A DNA stretch of 60,316 nt from Clostridium oryzae (GTDB taxonomy: Bacteria > Bacillota > Clostridia > Clostridiales > Clostridiaceae), in NCBI RefSeq assembly GCF_002029235.1, contig NZ_MZGV01000028.1, positions 1 to 60,316 on the forward strand. Reading direction: 5' to 3'. Under the pieces are notes generated by a model. The model made no database searches. It was not told the origin of the DNA and worked only from the letters and a program-made list of their open reading frames with translations. This document shows positions 1-8,478 of the stretch, piece after piece (the stretch's first letter is position 1; each line of letters opens with the position of its first letter). The position numbers and the translations under genes are program-made.

Positions 1-130
<130 letters not shown>

Positions 131-332
131 AAAAGTTTGTCTTGCTCTTACTTACTTTATCTCAAGTATCTCTTTCGAGATCTCTCAGAATTGCCGGTTT
201 ATTTTAACAAATTCCTTTGTCTTACCTTTTTCCTCTGTTCAATTTTCAAAGACCATAAGTTCATTTAATTATGAACTAAATATCGCTAATTCTCATATTG
301 TATTAACCAACCTGTCGTTAAGCGACTTTTAC

Positions 333-361
333 ATCTTAGCATGTCCATTTCTTAATGTCAA
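333..361 (-). promoter_or_regulatory. rrn promoter, proximal
   Basis: On the minus strand a perfect -35 TTGACA (356-361) is followed after 17 nt by TAAGAT (333-338). An A-rich stretch lies just upstream, like an UP element. It would start rRNA transcription about 200 nt before mature 16S. Confidence 0.75.
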
Positions 362-406
362 GACATTTTTCGAAGTTTTTTTACTTCGTTTTCGGACAGC
401 TTTCAT

Positions 407-435
407 ATATTAACACGTTCATTTTCTTGTGTCAA
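407..435 (-). promoter_or_regulatory. rrn promoter, distal
   Basis: A second perfect TTGACA (430-435) is followed after 17 nt by TAATAT (407-412). The sequence upstream of both promoters is similar (a T-tract with GAAGT in the given orientation), so the pair looks like a tandem duplication 74 bp apart. Confidence 0.7.
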
Positions 436-485
436 CATATTTTTTGAAGTATTTTTTATTGGACTTTCCGTTTCCGGAAACCCCT

Positions 486-514
486 CGTCTGTACTTCAGC
501 ACCAGACGGTTTTT
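486..514 (+). terminator. Terminator-like hairpin
   Basis: CGTCTG (486-491) and CAGACG (503-508) form a stem with an 11-nt loop, followed on the plus strand by GTTTTT. It sits just upstream of the rRNA promoters. It could block transcription leaving the rRNA region on the plus strand, but the short stem makes this weak. Confidence 0.35.
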
Positions 515-953
515 ATATAATATCACATTATCTCTGCATGTTTGTTACCTTATCAAGTTTCCAACGAAGTTAAATTATCTATAATAGCTTATTCATCTTT
601 TTTCTCTACTTTTCGCATGCTGATACACTAGGAAGAGTTTTTATACAACAATTTACATTCATTGTGATTCTTTGTTAAAAACCAAACACAACTTTTATAA
701 ATTGTTCAAAACGATATTAAATCATTTACTATATTTCTAAGTATATTATGTTAATTATCTGCCAAATATCTACAATATGCTCTTAACTTTGTTAAATTTT
801 TAGTGTAGATACGCTTTCCAAACTTGTTGCAAAGTTCAGAATATAAAAAAGGAAATGTTGTAGCACTACAAAGATTGATCCATTCATTAAGTAATTACAC
901 CATATCTCTTTTTAACCTAATATTTACTTAACATTGAAAGTTCTCTTGAACAT

Positions 954-1012
954 AGGAGTATCTATACAATCAAAATTCAGCCATGCTGAATTTGGGTCGT
1001 ATAGATACTCCT
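954..1012. repeat. Two-tier perfect inverted repeat
   Basis: The outer arms AGGAGTATCTATAC (954-967) and GTATAGATACTCCT (999-1012) are perfectly complementary. Inside them AAATTCAGC (973-981) pairs with GCTGAATTT (985-993) around a 3-nt loop. It lies 150 bp beyond the end of the permease operon on the minus strand. It could be that operon's terminator or a small palindromic repeat. There is no strong T-run on either side. Confidence 0.6.
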
Positions 1013-1061
1013 AATTATTTTAATAATCCTTTGGACGTAATAGGTATAGTCTTAGTTTTTA

Positions 1062-1160
1062 AAAAGTTATCTGCTGATTATTAGACTTAAATTTTCAGAA
1101 ATTCTGCTTAGCAGAATTTCTTCCTTCACTTTTCTCTTCTCTCTTTTCTCTCTTTACTTG
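1062..1160 (-). repeat. 3'-UTR repeat, copy 1
   Basis: On the minus strand a purine-rich tract directly after the permease stop is followed by the hairpin AAATTCTGC/GCAGAATTT and then CAGCAGATAACTTT. A clearly related block lies at 13882-13990, also directly after a minus-strand stop codon. The function is unknown. Its placement suggests an mRNA 3'-end or termination role. Confidence 0.6.
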
Positions 1161-1163
1161 CTT

Positions 1164-3392
1164 CTAGCTTTCTATATTTCTCTTAAATACTATGGCCGTA
1201 AATGAAAAGTACACCAAAGCAGTTATAAAAACTACTGCTGCCGTAGCTATTACATAAAATATTATCGCTGTCTTTCCAATATAGACCTCAATAGGTAATG
1301 ACAAAGCTTGTACTATGATTTTTATAACGATTCCACTGAATATTGCTGCAACTAAAGCAGGAATTCCGAACCATATGCCCATCTGCTTCAAAATTAGTTT
1401 ACTTATTTTCCTCTCATCTACTCCTAACTTTCTCAATACATTGAATCTATCCTTATGCTCCATAGAATCAGAAAGCTGTTGGAGAGACAAAACTGTAAAA
1501 CAGATTACAAGCAGCACTACTCCCCCGTAAACTAACAGAAGATTAGTAGATAGGGCACCCGTCATTGATTCGTTTGTCTGCAGTGTCTTTAAGCGTATTC
1601 TTGTATAATTGCCAGTCTTTGCATCCTTTTGTTGTACATGATCATAAATATATTGATTAATTTTCAATGCTTCTTTATAGGTTGGAGTATCCTCCATATT
1701 ACCGGCATAAAACGTATTTGCTGCAGTAAGTTTCTTACACTCATTATCCGGAAGGATAAAAATTGCTTCGTTAAATGGATTATTGTAAATATATTCTCCA
1801 AGCCCAGCCTTATAGAATTTTTTATTCTGCAGCTTAAGCTTTGTATTCTTAATTTTCAGTACAGTATTTTTAGAGAGAAACTTGTTTATTTCTTCCTTGC
1901 TAAATGTAGCCGCCCATTGAGTTGTAAAACATCCGTTTTCTAAAGATATTTTCTCAAGACCAACTAACTTCCTCAGCTTATTATAGTCACTTAATTTCAT
2001 AGCTAGTATGGGAAACTTTCTCCATTCTCTTTTATAAAAATCTTTATCATCAGTAAAATACATTCTTATTTGAACATGATCCTTTAATTTATGTCCTTCT
2101 TTTTCCATATACTTTGATATAAAGCTATAGTCTTCATCAGTTAAATTATCAAGTTTATCACCATTTGCATAGCTGCTGATAACCTGAACATCAAAAGTTG
2201 CTTTTATTCTAAGGTAGCCAAGCATATACTGTGCCATTATAGTTCCCATAACTAATGTTACTACTGCTAGCAATAATGTTATCGTTATGATTGTCATAGT
2301 TTTTGCCGTAGTTCTAAGTTTAGCTGTTAACTGTCCAAAAAGAAATAAATTTTCATGTTTGTATTTCAGCTTTGTAAATCTATTCTTAACAAATATCAAA
2401 ACACTTGATAAGCAATAATATAAACCAAAAATAGAGTATGTGCTAAACAAAATTGCCGCTATAGCCAGAATAAGTTTTTCATTTCCAAGTCCACTTGTTC
2501 TTATGGTAAGAGATTTCAGTATAAAAATAACTGCGGCCATTGAATCAATAGAAAGCAATAAAACTATTAAATTTAAAATACTATAATTCTTTTTGCTTGG
2601 ATGCATAATTACATAACCAGCATAAATAATATTAATTAATATAAAAATTGATGCTGTAATAATCATAGAAGATATAAAGAAATTTGGAGCTATATTCTTA
2701 TTGGTTTCTCTAAGCTTATTTAGCATATCTATACCTATTACCGCCACTTTAACCGATAGAACTGATAATATTATGAAGGATACATACATCAATATGCTCC
2801 TTCTGAACTCTACTTCCGTCTTTCTTCCATCATTAAGCATATCTATAATCTTTAACTTTCTTATGGTTCTTACATTAAGTATACCTATTAGTGCAAAAAT
2901 AAGTATAAAAAATAGCAGTGTTATCAACATGGTATCCGGGTATAAGGAGAAATAGATGTTATAGGGTTGTTTTAAAGAGCTCATAATTATAGCTGTAAGT
3001 ACCTGTGAAAGCAAGGAGCCAAAAATGACGCCTGCCAGAATTGAAAATATACCCATAACAAAGGTTTCTATAAAGAAAAGCAGCACAGTGATCTTCTGTT
3101 CCATCCCTATTATGGTGTGTATTGCAAACTCCTTTTTTCTTCTGCTAATCATATAATTATTAACATATATAATCAAAAATATAAGTATAGAAGTTATAAA
3201 AAACGCTGCATACCGAATATATTTGTACATCGTTGTAAGATCAAATGTATCTGGAAGATTACTTCTATAATAAGAGCTTGATAACGAAGCAAAAGCGTAA
3301 AACAAACTAACGCATAAGGTCAAGGTTATAAAGTAAATAACATAATCCTTAATTGATCTTTTTACATTCCTTAATGCCAGTTTAGCGTACAT
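1164..3392 (-). CDS. BceB-type ABC transporter permease (FtsX family)
   Basis: This is the membrane subunit of an ABC transporter of the Bce type, which in Firmicutes senses and detoxifies cell-wall-active peptides. About 742 residues carry an N-terminal membrane segment (about 17-40), further paired helices, a large hydrophilic domain (about 415-630, probably extracellular and ligand-binding) and three C-terminal helices, the usual FtsX/BceB plan. I chose the ATG at 3392 because GGAGGTG lies 8 nt upstream; the longer TTG start would itself contain that site. It overlaps the ATPase stop by 11 nt, which implies translational coupling. The ATPase, kinase and regulator lie upstream in the same direction. 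The substrate cannot be read from sequence. Confidence 0.9.
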   Translation of the reverse strand: MYAKLALRNVKRSIKDYVIYFITLTLCVSLFYAFASLSSSYYRSNLPDTFDLTTMYKYIRYAAFFITSILIFLIIYVNNYMISRRKKEFAIHTIIGMEQKITVLLFFIETFVMGIFSILAGVIFGSLLSQVLTAIIMSSLKQPYNIYFSLYPDTMLITLLFFILIFALIGILNVRTIRKLKIIDMLNDGRKTEVEFRRSILMYVSFIILSVLSVKVAVIGIDMLNKLRETNKNIAPNFFISSMIITASIFILINIIYAGYVIMHPSKKNYSILNLIVLLLSIDSMAAVIFILKSLTIRTSGLGNEKLILAIAAILFSTYSIFGLYYCLSSVLIFVKNRFTKLKYKHENLFLFGQLTAKLRTTAKTMTIITITLLLAVVTLVMGTIMAQYMLGYLRIKATFDVQVISSYANGDKLDNLTDEDYSFISKYMEKEGHKLKDHVQIRMYFTDDKDFYKREWRKFPILAMKLSDYNKLRKLVGLEKISLENGCFTTQWAATFSKEEINKFLSKNTVLKIKNTKLKLQNKKFYKAGLGEYIYNNPFNEAIFILPDNECKKLTAANTFYAGNMEDTPTYKEALKINQYIYDHVQQKDAKTGNYTRIRLKTLQTNESMTGALSTNLLLVYGGVVLLVICFTVLSLQQLSDSMEHKDRFNVLRKLGVDERKISKLILKQMGIWFGIPALVAAIFSGIVIKIIVQALSLPIEVYIGKTAIIFYVIATAAVVFITALVYFSFTAIVFKRNIES

Positions 3393-4149
3393 CGGAGAGA
3401 TCACCTCCAAGCAGAGCCATCACATCCAGTATTTCATTGAATAGTTCCTTTCTCGATTTTTCTCCTCGAAAAATTTCATTAAATAGCTTTCCGTCTTTTA
3501 AAAACAATATTCTTTTACAGTAGCTGGCAGAAAAGGCATCATGGGTTACCATTAAAATAGTAGCATTAAGCTGCTTGTTCATGCTCACTATGGTCTCTAA
3601 AAGCATCTGAGCAGATCTTGAATCTAAGGCTCCAGTAGGCTCGTCCGCAAGAATTAGTTTGGGATTATTTATTATAGCCCTAGCACAGGCACAGCGCTGC
3701 TTTTGTCCTCCGGATACTTGATATGGAAATTTGTTTAGAATCTCTTCAATTCCTAATTGCTTTGCTATTTTTAAAACCCTTGAATCGATTTTCTCCGCTT
3801 TCACTCTATTTATCGTAAGAGCTAAAGCTATATTTTCATGTATAGTTAATGTATCTAATAAATTGAACTCTTGAAATATGAATCCCAGATTTTCTCTTCT
3901 AAACCTCGCAATATCCTTATCTTTTATTTCTGTTATGTCTTTTCCGTTAAGGAATATATGGCCTGCACTAACAGCATCTATAGTAGATATAACGTTTAGC
4001 ATAGTGGTCTTTCCTGAGCCCGAAGCCCCCATAACCCCTATAAACTCTCCTTCACCTACCTCGAAGCTGATATCATCAATGGCTTTCGTGATGTTGTCCT
4101 TATTCCCATAGTATTTCTCTATGTGCTCAATTTTCAATATATTATTCAT
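3382..4149 (-). CDS. BceA-type ABC transporter ATP-binding protein
   Basis: This cytoplasmic ATPase partners the following permease. Residues 41-48 read GASGSGKT (Walker A), VSGGQKQR is the ABC signature and LILADEPTGALD is Walker B, all standard for the MacB/BceA group. At 255 residues the length is normal. The start is the ATG at 4149, preceded by AGAGGTG at 6 nt; a farther in-frame ATG at 4170 places that site inside the coding region and is less likely. The gap to the kinase gene upstream (4150-4510) carries a palindrome and a hairpin repeat, so this pair may have its own promoter, as bceAB does in Bacillus. Confidence 0.93.
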   Translation of the reverse strand: MNNILKIEHIEKYYGNKDNITKAIDDISFEVGEGEFIGVMGASGSGKTTMLNVISTIDAVSAGHIFLNGKDITEIKDKDIARFRRENLGFIFQEFNLLDTLTIHENIALALTINRVKAEKIDSRVLKIAKQLGIEEILNKFPYQVSGGQKQRCACARAIINNPKLILADEPTGALDSRSAQMLLETIVSMNKQLNATILMVTHDAFSASYCKRILFLKDGKLFNEIFRGEKSRKELFNEILDVMALLGGDLSDVR

Positions 4150-4241
4150 TTTCTTCACCTCTGATGACATTCTACAAAGAATTCTTACATAGTTGTATAG
4201 AGTTAGATTACGATAATCTTACAAAATCTTAAGATTAAAAA
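4150..4241 (-). promoter_or_regulatory. Probable bceAB-type promoter/operator
   Basis: The perfect palindrome AATCTTAAGATT (4225-4236) is followed downstream on the minus strand by TTGTAA and, 19 nt later, TATACA, a possible promoter. Bce-type regulators bind inverted repeats just upstream of the transporter promoter, so this palindrome is a candidate site for the regulator encoded at 5521-6189. This is inference. Confidence 0.4.
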
Positions 4242-4293
4242 GTGGCGTATAATCTCCGTCGCCCGGAAAATGCCTCCTACGATTACACGCCAC
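4242..4293 (-). repeat. GTCGGCT-core hairpin element, copy 1
   Basis: The 13-nt arms GTGGCGTATAATC (4242-4254) and GATTACACGCCAC (4281-4293) enclose the core TCCGTCGCCCGGAAAATGCC plus TCCTAC. The single arm difference is a G-U pair if transcribed on the minus strand. It is followed by CTATGCATCTA, also found after the copy at 13660. It lies between the kinase gene and the transporter genes. The rest of the 4294-4510 gap shows nothing further that I recognise. Confidence 0.75.
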
Positions 4294-4510
4294 TTAAACC
4301 GCCTCTATGCATCTAAAGAACATTATTTTATATAGTGATTCTTTTCAAATTTCTTTCATATTAATTTTCAAAGTAGTATTTTCTACGCAGCTTCTATTTA
4401 TCTCTTCGTGAAAACTATATAATCATTTTTCCATTAGGTTCACATATTTTTTTCTATAAAAATATATCGTAGGAATAATCAAAAATAGAAATTCACAGTC
4501 ACCAAAAGGA

Positions 4511-5524
4511 TTAATTTATCTTTACAAACGTTCCTTTAGGAAAAAATAATCTAACCGAAGTATATTCATTTAGTTTTGAACTTATCGATATCCCTATGCC
4601 TAGCTTTTCACACAATTTCTTAGATAAATAGAGTCCTATCCCTGTAGATTTATCATTTTTTCTCCCATTAGAACCAGTGAAACCTTTTTCAAACACTCTT
4701 GGAAGCTCACTTTCATCTATTCCAACTCCATTATCTTTAACAAATATAGCTACACCTTTTTCCTCTTCAGAAACTAATATTTCAATAATTGCATTACATT
4801 CCTTTCTGTACTTTACCGCATTTATGATAAGCTGATTTAAGATGAATTCTATCCACTTGCTGTCAGTAAATGCTGTAAGTTTACTCTGAGTAACATCAAT
4901 TCTGATGCCGTTCCTTAAAAGCAGCTGCTTATTTTTCACCACGGCAGCATTTATACAATTAGAAAGCTGTGTTTCTTTTATCAGATAATCCTTCTCAACA
5001 TTTTCACTTCTAGCATAGAATAATACTTGTTCTACAAAGTTATCAACGCTCTCAAGTTCAGATAGTATCCTTCTAATTACATCATTCTTATTGTTTTCAC
5101 AGATAAGCTTTATTGAGGCTATTGGTGTCTTAATTTCATGCACCCAGCTTTCTATATATTCCTTGTAAGCTTTTCTTTCATTTTTTATTGAAGTTATATT
5201 TTCTATCATAGATTTATTAGCCGATTTCAGTATATTATAAAATTGCAGATTTTCTAAATCATATGGTTTTTCCATAATCTCGGCAATAAGATATTTTTGC
5301 TTAAGCTGATTAACAGTATGAAACAAATTATCAAAGTATTTCTTTTTATAATAATACTGTATAGCTATGTATACAGTTAAAATAAGTAACCAAAATATCA
5401 AAACAAGTACTAATACATGCGCCTCCGTACCAGTAGCTATCAGAAATATAAACATGGCTAGCATAGACATTAAATTAACTAGAAGCATGATTATTTTATC
5501 CTTTAGAAATCCATATAAGCTCAT
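4511..5524 (-). CDS. BceS-type intramembrane-sensing histidine kinase
   Basis: This membrane histidine kinase of 337 residues has two helices (about 12-31 and 36-57) joined by a very short outer loop, so it lacks a true extracellular sensor. This is typical of kinases that read the state of a partner Bce transporter. The phosphorylated histidine is H129 in SWVHEIKTP. The ATPase domain shows the N box (NQLIINAVKY), G1 (DNGVGID), F box (FEKGFTG) and G2 (GIGLYLSKK). Its ATG overlaps the regulator stop by 4 nt with GGGG upstream. Confidence 0.92.
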   Translation of the reverse strand: MSLYGFLKDKIIMLLVNLMSMLAMFIFLIATGTEAHVLVLVLIFWLLILTVYIAIQYYYKKKYFDNLFHTVNQLKQKYLIAEIMEKPYDLENLQFYNILKSANKSMIENITSIKNERKAYKEYIESWVHEIKTPIASIKLICENNKNDVIRRILSELESVDNFVEQVLFYARSENVEKDYLIKETQLSNCINAAVVKNKQLLLRNGIRIDVTQSKLTAFTDSKWIEFILNQLIINAVKYRKECNAIIEILVSEEEKGVAIFVKDNGVGIDESELPRVFEKGFTGSNGRKNDKSTGIGLYLSKKLCEKLGIGISISSKLNEYTSVRLFFPKGTFVKIN

Positions 5525-6189
5525 ATCATATACCCCTGACCGCGTTTTGTTTTTATAAAATCATCAACTCCTATAGTTGATAATTTTTCTCTAATCCTTG
5601 TAATATTAACACTCAGTGCATTATCGTCAATAAACATACTGTTATCCCAAAGGTATTCTACAATATCCATTCTTGGAGTTATCGTCCCTCGATGTAAAAA
5701 TAGATAATGAAGTATCTTAAGTTCTGTCTTAGTCAATTCACTTTCTTTATCCTGATTGATAATCTTACTTGAAGCTATATTGAGCGTAACTTCTTTATAA
5801 TTTATAATTACTCCGTTTTCTTCATCATTGTAAGCTCTCTTTAAAACCGCTTCTATCCTTGCCAGTAAAATTGCTGAGTTATATGGCTTTGTAATAAAAT
5901 CATCACCGCCAAGTGTAATACTTTTGAGTTCATCCATATCTGAATTTCTGCTGGTTACAAATATGATTGGAACCTTAGAAAAGCTCCGTATTTCCATACA
6001 GAGCTTGAAGCCATCCTTTTGAGGAAGGTTTATATCTAAAAGTATTAAATGGGGTTTTAGTAGTTTAACATCTTCTACTATATTTTCAAAGTCATCCACT
6101 GACATTACTCCATATCCGCTGTTTCCAATTAAGATAGCAATTTCTCTTCTAATATCTTCATTATCTTCAACAACCATTATGTTTTTCAT
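5521..6189 (-). CDS. OmpR-family response regulator (BceR-like)
   Basis: A 222-residue two-domain regulator. The receiver has the acidic pair VVEDNED near the N-terminus, the phospho-acceptor D52 in LLDINLPQKDG and the lysine in FITKPYN. The C-terminal winged helix ends in the usual KTKRGQGYMI. It is the first gene of the kinase pair and is expected to activate the transporter genes 1.4 kb downstream when cell-wall-active peptides are present. AAGGGG precedes its ATG. Confidence 0.93.
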   Translation of the reverse strand: MKNIMVVEDNEDIRREIAILIGNSGYGVMSVDDFENIVEDVKLLKPHLILLDINLPQKDGFKLCMEIRSFSKVPIIFVTSRNSDMDELKSITLGGDDFITKPYNSAILLARIEAVLKRAYNDEENGVIINYKEVTLNIASSKIINQDKESELTKTELKILHYLFLHRGTITPRMDIVEYLWDNSMFIDDNALSVNITRIREKLSTIGVDDFIKTKRGQGYMI

Positions 6190-6207
6190 TATAAACCCCT
6201 TCTATAT

Positions 6208-7389
6208 TTACTTATATTCCTGAGCTAACTTTTCGAATGCAGGCAGTGATTTTACAATCTGTTCCGTCTTAACACAATAGGAGATACGTACATGTCCTGG
6301 GCAGCCGAAATCATCTCCAGGCACTATAAGCAGATTGTGTTTTTTTGCTCTTTCACAGAAAGCATAGGCATCTGGCTCTAGTGATTGAGGAAAAAGATAA
6401 AACGCTCCTTCAGGCTTAACACACTTATAACCTAATTTAATAAGTCCATCATATAATAAATCTCTGTTTTTTCTATATATTGATATATCAGAAGTCTGTC
6501 CTGCGCATTTCGCAACCACTTTTTGAAACAAACTTGGAGCACATACATATCCAAGAGCTCTTCCTGCTCCGCACACAGCTGCATATACCCTCTTTGAATC
6601 TTCCATTTCGTCTGGTACAACAATGTACCCTATTCTTTCTCCTGGAAGTGATAAAGATTTACTATAAGAATAACATACAAAAGTATCATTATAATATTTC
6701 GTAACATAAGGAACATTGACATCATAAGCAACTTCACGATAAGGTTCATCAGAAATAAGATAAATCGCATGTCCGTACTGTTTTTCCTTCTCTTTTAGTA
6801 GATCTGTAAGTTTTACGATAGTTTCTTCCGTATATACAACTCCGGAAGGGTTATTAGGAGTATTTATAATAACTGCCTTTGTCTTTTCATTTATTCGTTT
6901 CTCAAACTCATTAAAATCTATTTGAAAATTCTCAATCTGTGCAGGCACCACTATAAGTTTCCCGCCAGCTGCTTCAACAAAACATCTATACTCAGGAAAG
7001 TATGGAGCAAACGTTATAAATTCATCTCCAGGGTTGGCTAAAGCTAAAAAGCATGCACTTATAGATGCTGCTGCTCCTAACGTCATATATAGATTGTCAG
7101 CTCCAAAATTTGTGCCAAACCTTTTATTTATAGATTCAGCCAACGTCTTTCTGACTTCAGCATCTCCCTGAGCACTAGTGTAGCCATGCACGTTCACTGG
7201 ATTTTCCTGTTCAAGTATTTCTATAATAGCTTTTTTCACCGCTTCTGGCGCAGGAACATTAGGGTTTCCGATACTAAAATCAAACACATTTTCTGCTCCA
7301 ATTTCAGCTGCTCTCTTTTTCCCGAATTCAAATAACTCTCTTATTACAGATCGTTTACTTCCAAGTTCATACATCTTTTCTGATATCAT
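6208..7389 (-). CDS. Pyridoxal-phosphate aminotransferase, class I/II
   Basis: A fold-type I aminotransferase of 393 residues, aspartate aminotransferase-like group, cytoplasmic. NNPSG (179-183), SDEPY with D214 and the cofactor lysine K244 in SYSKSLSLPGERIG are all present, so it should be active. The substrate cannot be fixed from sequence. The gene directly upstream encodes a 2-hydroxyacid dehydrogenase with a 14-nt gap, and together they could interconvert an amino acid, its keto acid and a hydroxy acid. AGGAGG lies 10 nt before the ATG. It ends only 18 nt before the response regulator gene, so read-through into that operon is possible. Confidence 0.9.
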   Translation of the reverse strand: MISEKMYELGSKRSVIRELFEFGKKRAAEIGAENVFDFSIGNPNVPAPEAVKKAIIEILEQENPVNVHGYTSAQGDAEVRKTLAESINKRFGTNFGADNLYMTLGAAASISACFLALANPGDEFITFAPYFPEYRCFVEAAGGKLIVVPAQIENFQIDFNEFEKRINEKTKAVIINTPNNPSGVVYTEETIVKLTDLLKEKEKQYGHAIYLISDEPYREVAYDVNVPYVTKYYNDTFVCYSYSKSLSLPGERIGYIVVPDEMEDSKRVYAAVCGAGRALGYVCAPSLFQKVVAKCAGQTSDISIYRKNRDLLYDGLIKLGYKCVKPEGAFYLFPQSLEPDAYAFCERAKKHNLLIVPGDDFGCPGHVRISYCVKTEQIVKSLPAFEKLAQEYK

Positions 7390-7403
7390 TTTCCTTATTC
7401 CTC

Positions 7404-8393
7404 CTAAATGTTATTAACTATATTAATTGGTCTTTCACCTTTTATGTATCTGCTTATATTATTCCATAAACATTGGTGCATTCTTCGAAAAGCACCATCT
7501 GTTGTTCCGCCGATATGAGGCGAAAAAAACAGTTTATATTTTGATTCCTCAGGAAGATTCAATAATGGATTATCTAAAGTTACAGGCTCTGGCGATAATG
7601 TATCAAGCCCAGCCCCCATCAGTTTATCCGATAGCAAAGCATCCTTCAGTGCCAATTGGTCCACAAGCTCTCCTCTGGCAGTATTGATTAATATAGCATT
7701 CTGCTTCATTTTATCTATAAAGTTTTTATCTACAATATTTGCAGTTTCTTTTGCTACTGCCAAATGAAGACTGACTATATCGCATACTGGTAAAAGCGCT
7801 TCCAACGTTCTATATTCAACTTGATATTCCTTCTCAATTTCTTCTGACATCCTAGTTCTATTATAATAATAAGTCTTAGACCCAAAGCTTGCAAGTCGTT
7901 TAGCTGTTTCTTTTCCTATAGCTCCAAAGCCGACGAGCCCAACAGTACAGTCCCCGAGTTCCGTAATGCCGCTTAACATCATTTTTTCCTTTGTTTCTAT
8001 CTGGTGACCCTTTCTTACTTCGCTATCTCCCTCAAGTGCATTTCTAAGCATAGCCAGCATAAGAAATATAGTTTGTTCTGCTACTGCTGCTGCATTTGCA
8101 CCCTTGTTGTTGCATACATATATGTTAAGCTGCCTAGCTGTTTTAATATCAATTTTGTCAAAGCCTACTCCTTCCGAGTGAATAAGTTTTAATTTAGGCA
8201 TATTTTTTATTAGGTAGCTGCTTATCTTTTTTATTACATCCGTTACAATAAACTCTGCGTCACCAGCTAATCTAAGTGCTTCATCGTCGCTGCAGTTTTT
8301 ATCTAAAAAAACAAGTTCCATACCTTCAGGCACATTGCAGTATTTGCCATATTTTTCTATTCTTTCTTTACTGCTGAATATTAAAGTCTTCAC
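7404..8393 (-). CDS. NAD-dependent D-isomer 2-hydroxyacid dehydrogenase
   Basis: A 329-residue member of the D-2-hydroxyacid dehydrogenase family (phosphoglycerate and D-lactate dehydrogenase relatives). The Rossmann motif GFGAIG is at 155-160. The catalytic Arg (NTARGELVD), Glu (LSPEP) and His (SPHIGG) are all present. There is no ACT domain, so it is not a classical long SerA. GTG is the start, with GAGG about 10 nt upstream. It is transcribed together with the aminotransferase. Whether it serves serine synthesis or another keto acid is open. Confidence 0.87.
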   Translation of the reverse strand: MKTLIFSSKERIEKYGKYCNVPEGMELVFLDKNCSDDEALRLAGDAEFIVTDVIKKISSYLIKNMPKLKLIHSEGVGFDKIDIKTARQLNIYVCNNKGANAAAVAEQTIFLMLAMLRNALEGDSEVRKGHQIETKEKMMLSGITELGDCTVGLVGFGAIGKETAKRLASFGSKTYYYNRTRMSEEIEKEYQVEYRTLEALLPVCDIVSLHLAVAKETANIVDKNFIDKMKQNAILINTARGELVDQLALKDALLSDKLMGAGLDTLSPEPVTLDNPLLNLPEESKYKLFFSPHIGGTTDGAFRRMHQCLWNNISRYIKGERPINIVNNI

Positions 8394-8478
8394 CTCTGCA
8401 TTACCTCACTATATCTTTCTACTAATCTTAAAGCGATCGCAATCCTATGCTTTTTTACTAATAGTTTATCAGAAAAAA

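Larger units (their letters stand above)
131..1163. other. rRNA leader and upstream non-coding region
   Basis: No gene is visible in this stretch. Reading leftwards it holds a pyrimidine-rich repeat next to the permease stop (1062-1160), a long perfect inverted repeat (954-1012), an AT-rich spacer, a small terminator-like hairpin (486-514), two rRNA promoters (333-435) and the transcribed leader. The leader contains TCTTTGAAAATTGAAC (minus strand, 237-252), a sequence usual before clostridial rRNA genes and possibly a boxA-like antitermination site. The open frame on the plus strand at 72-413 runs antisense through rRNA and leader and is not a gene. Confidence 0.8.
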
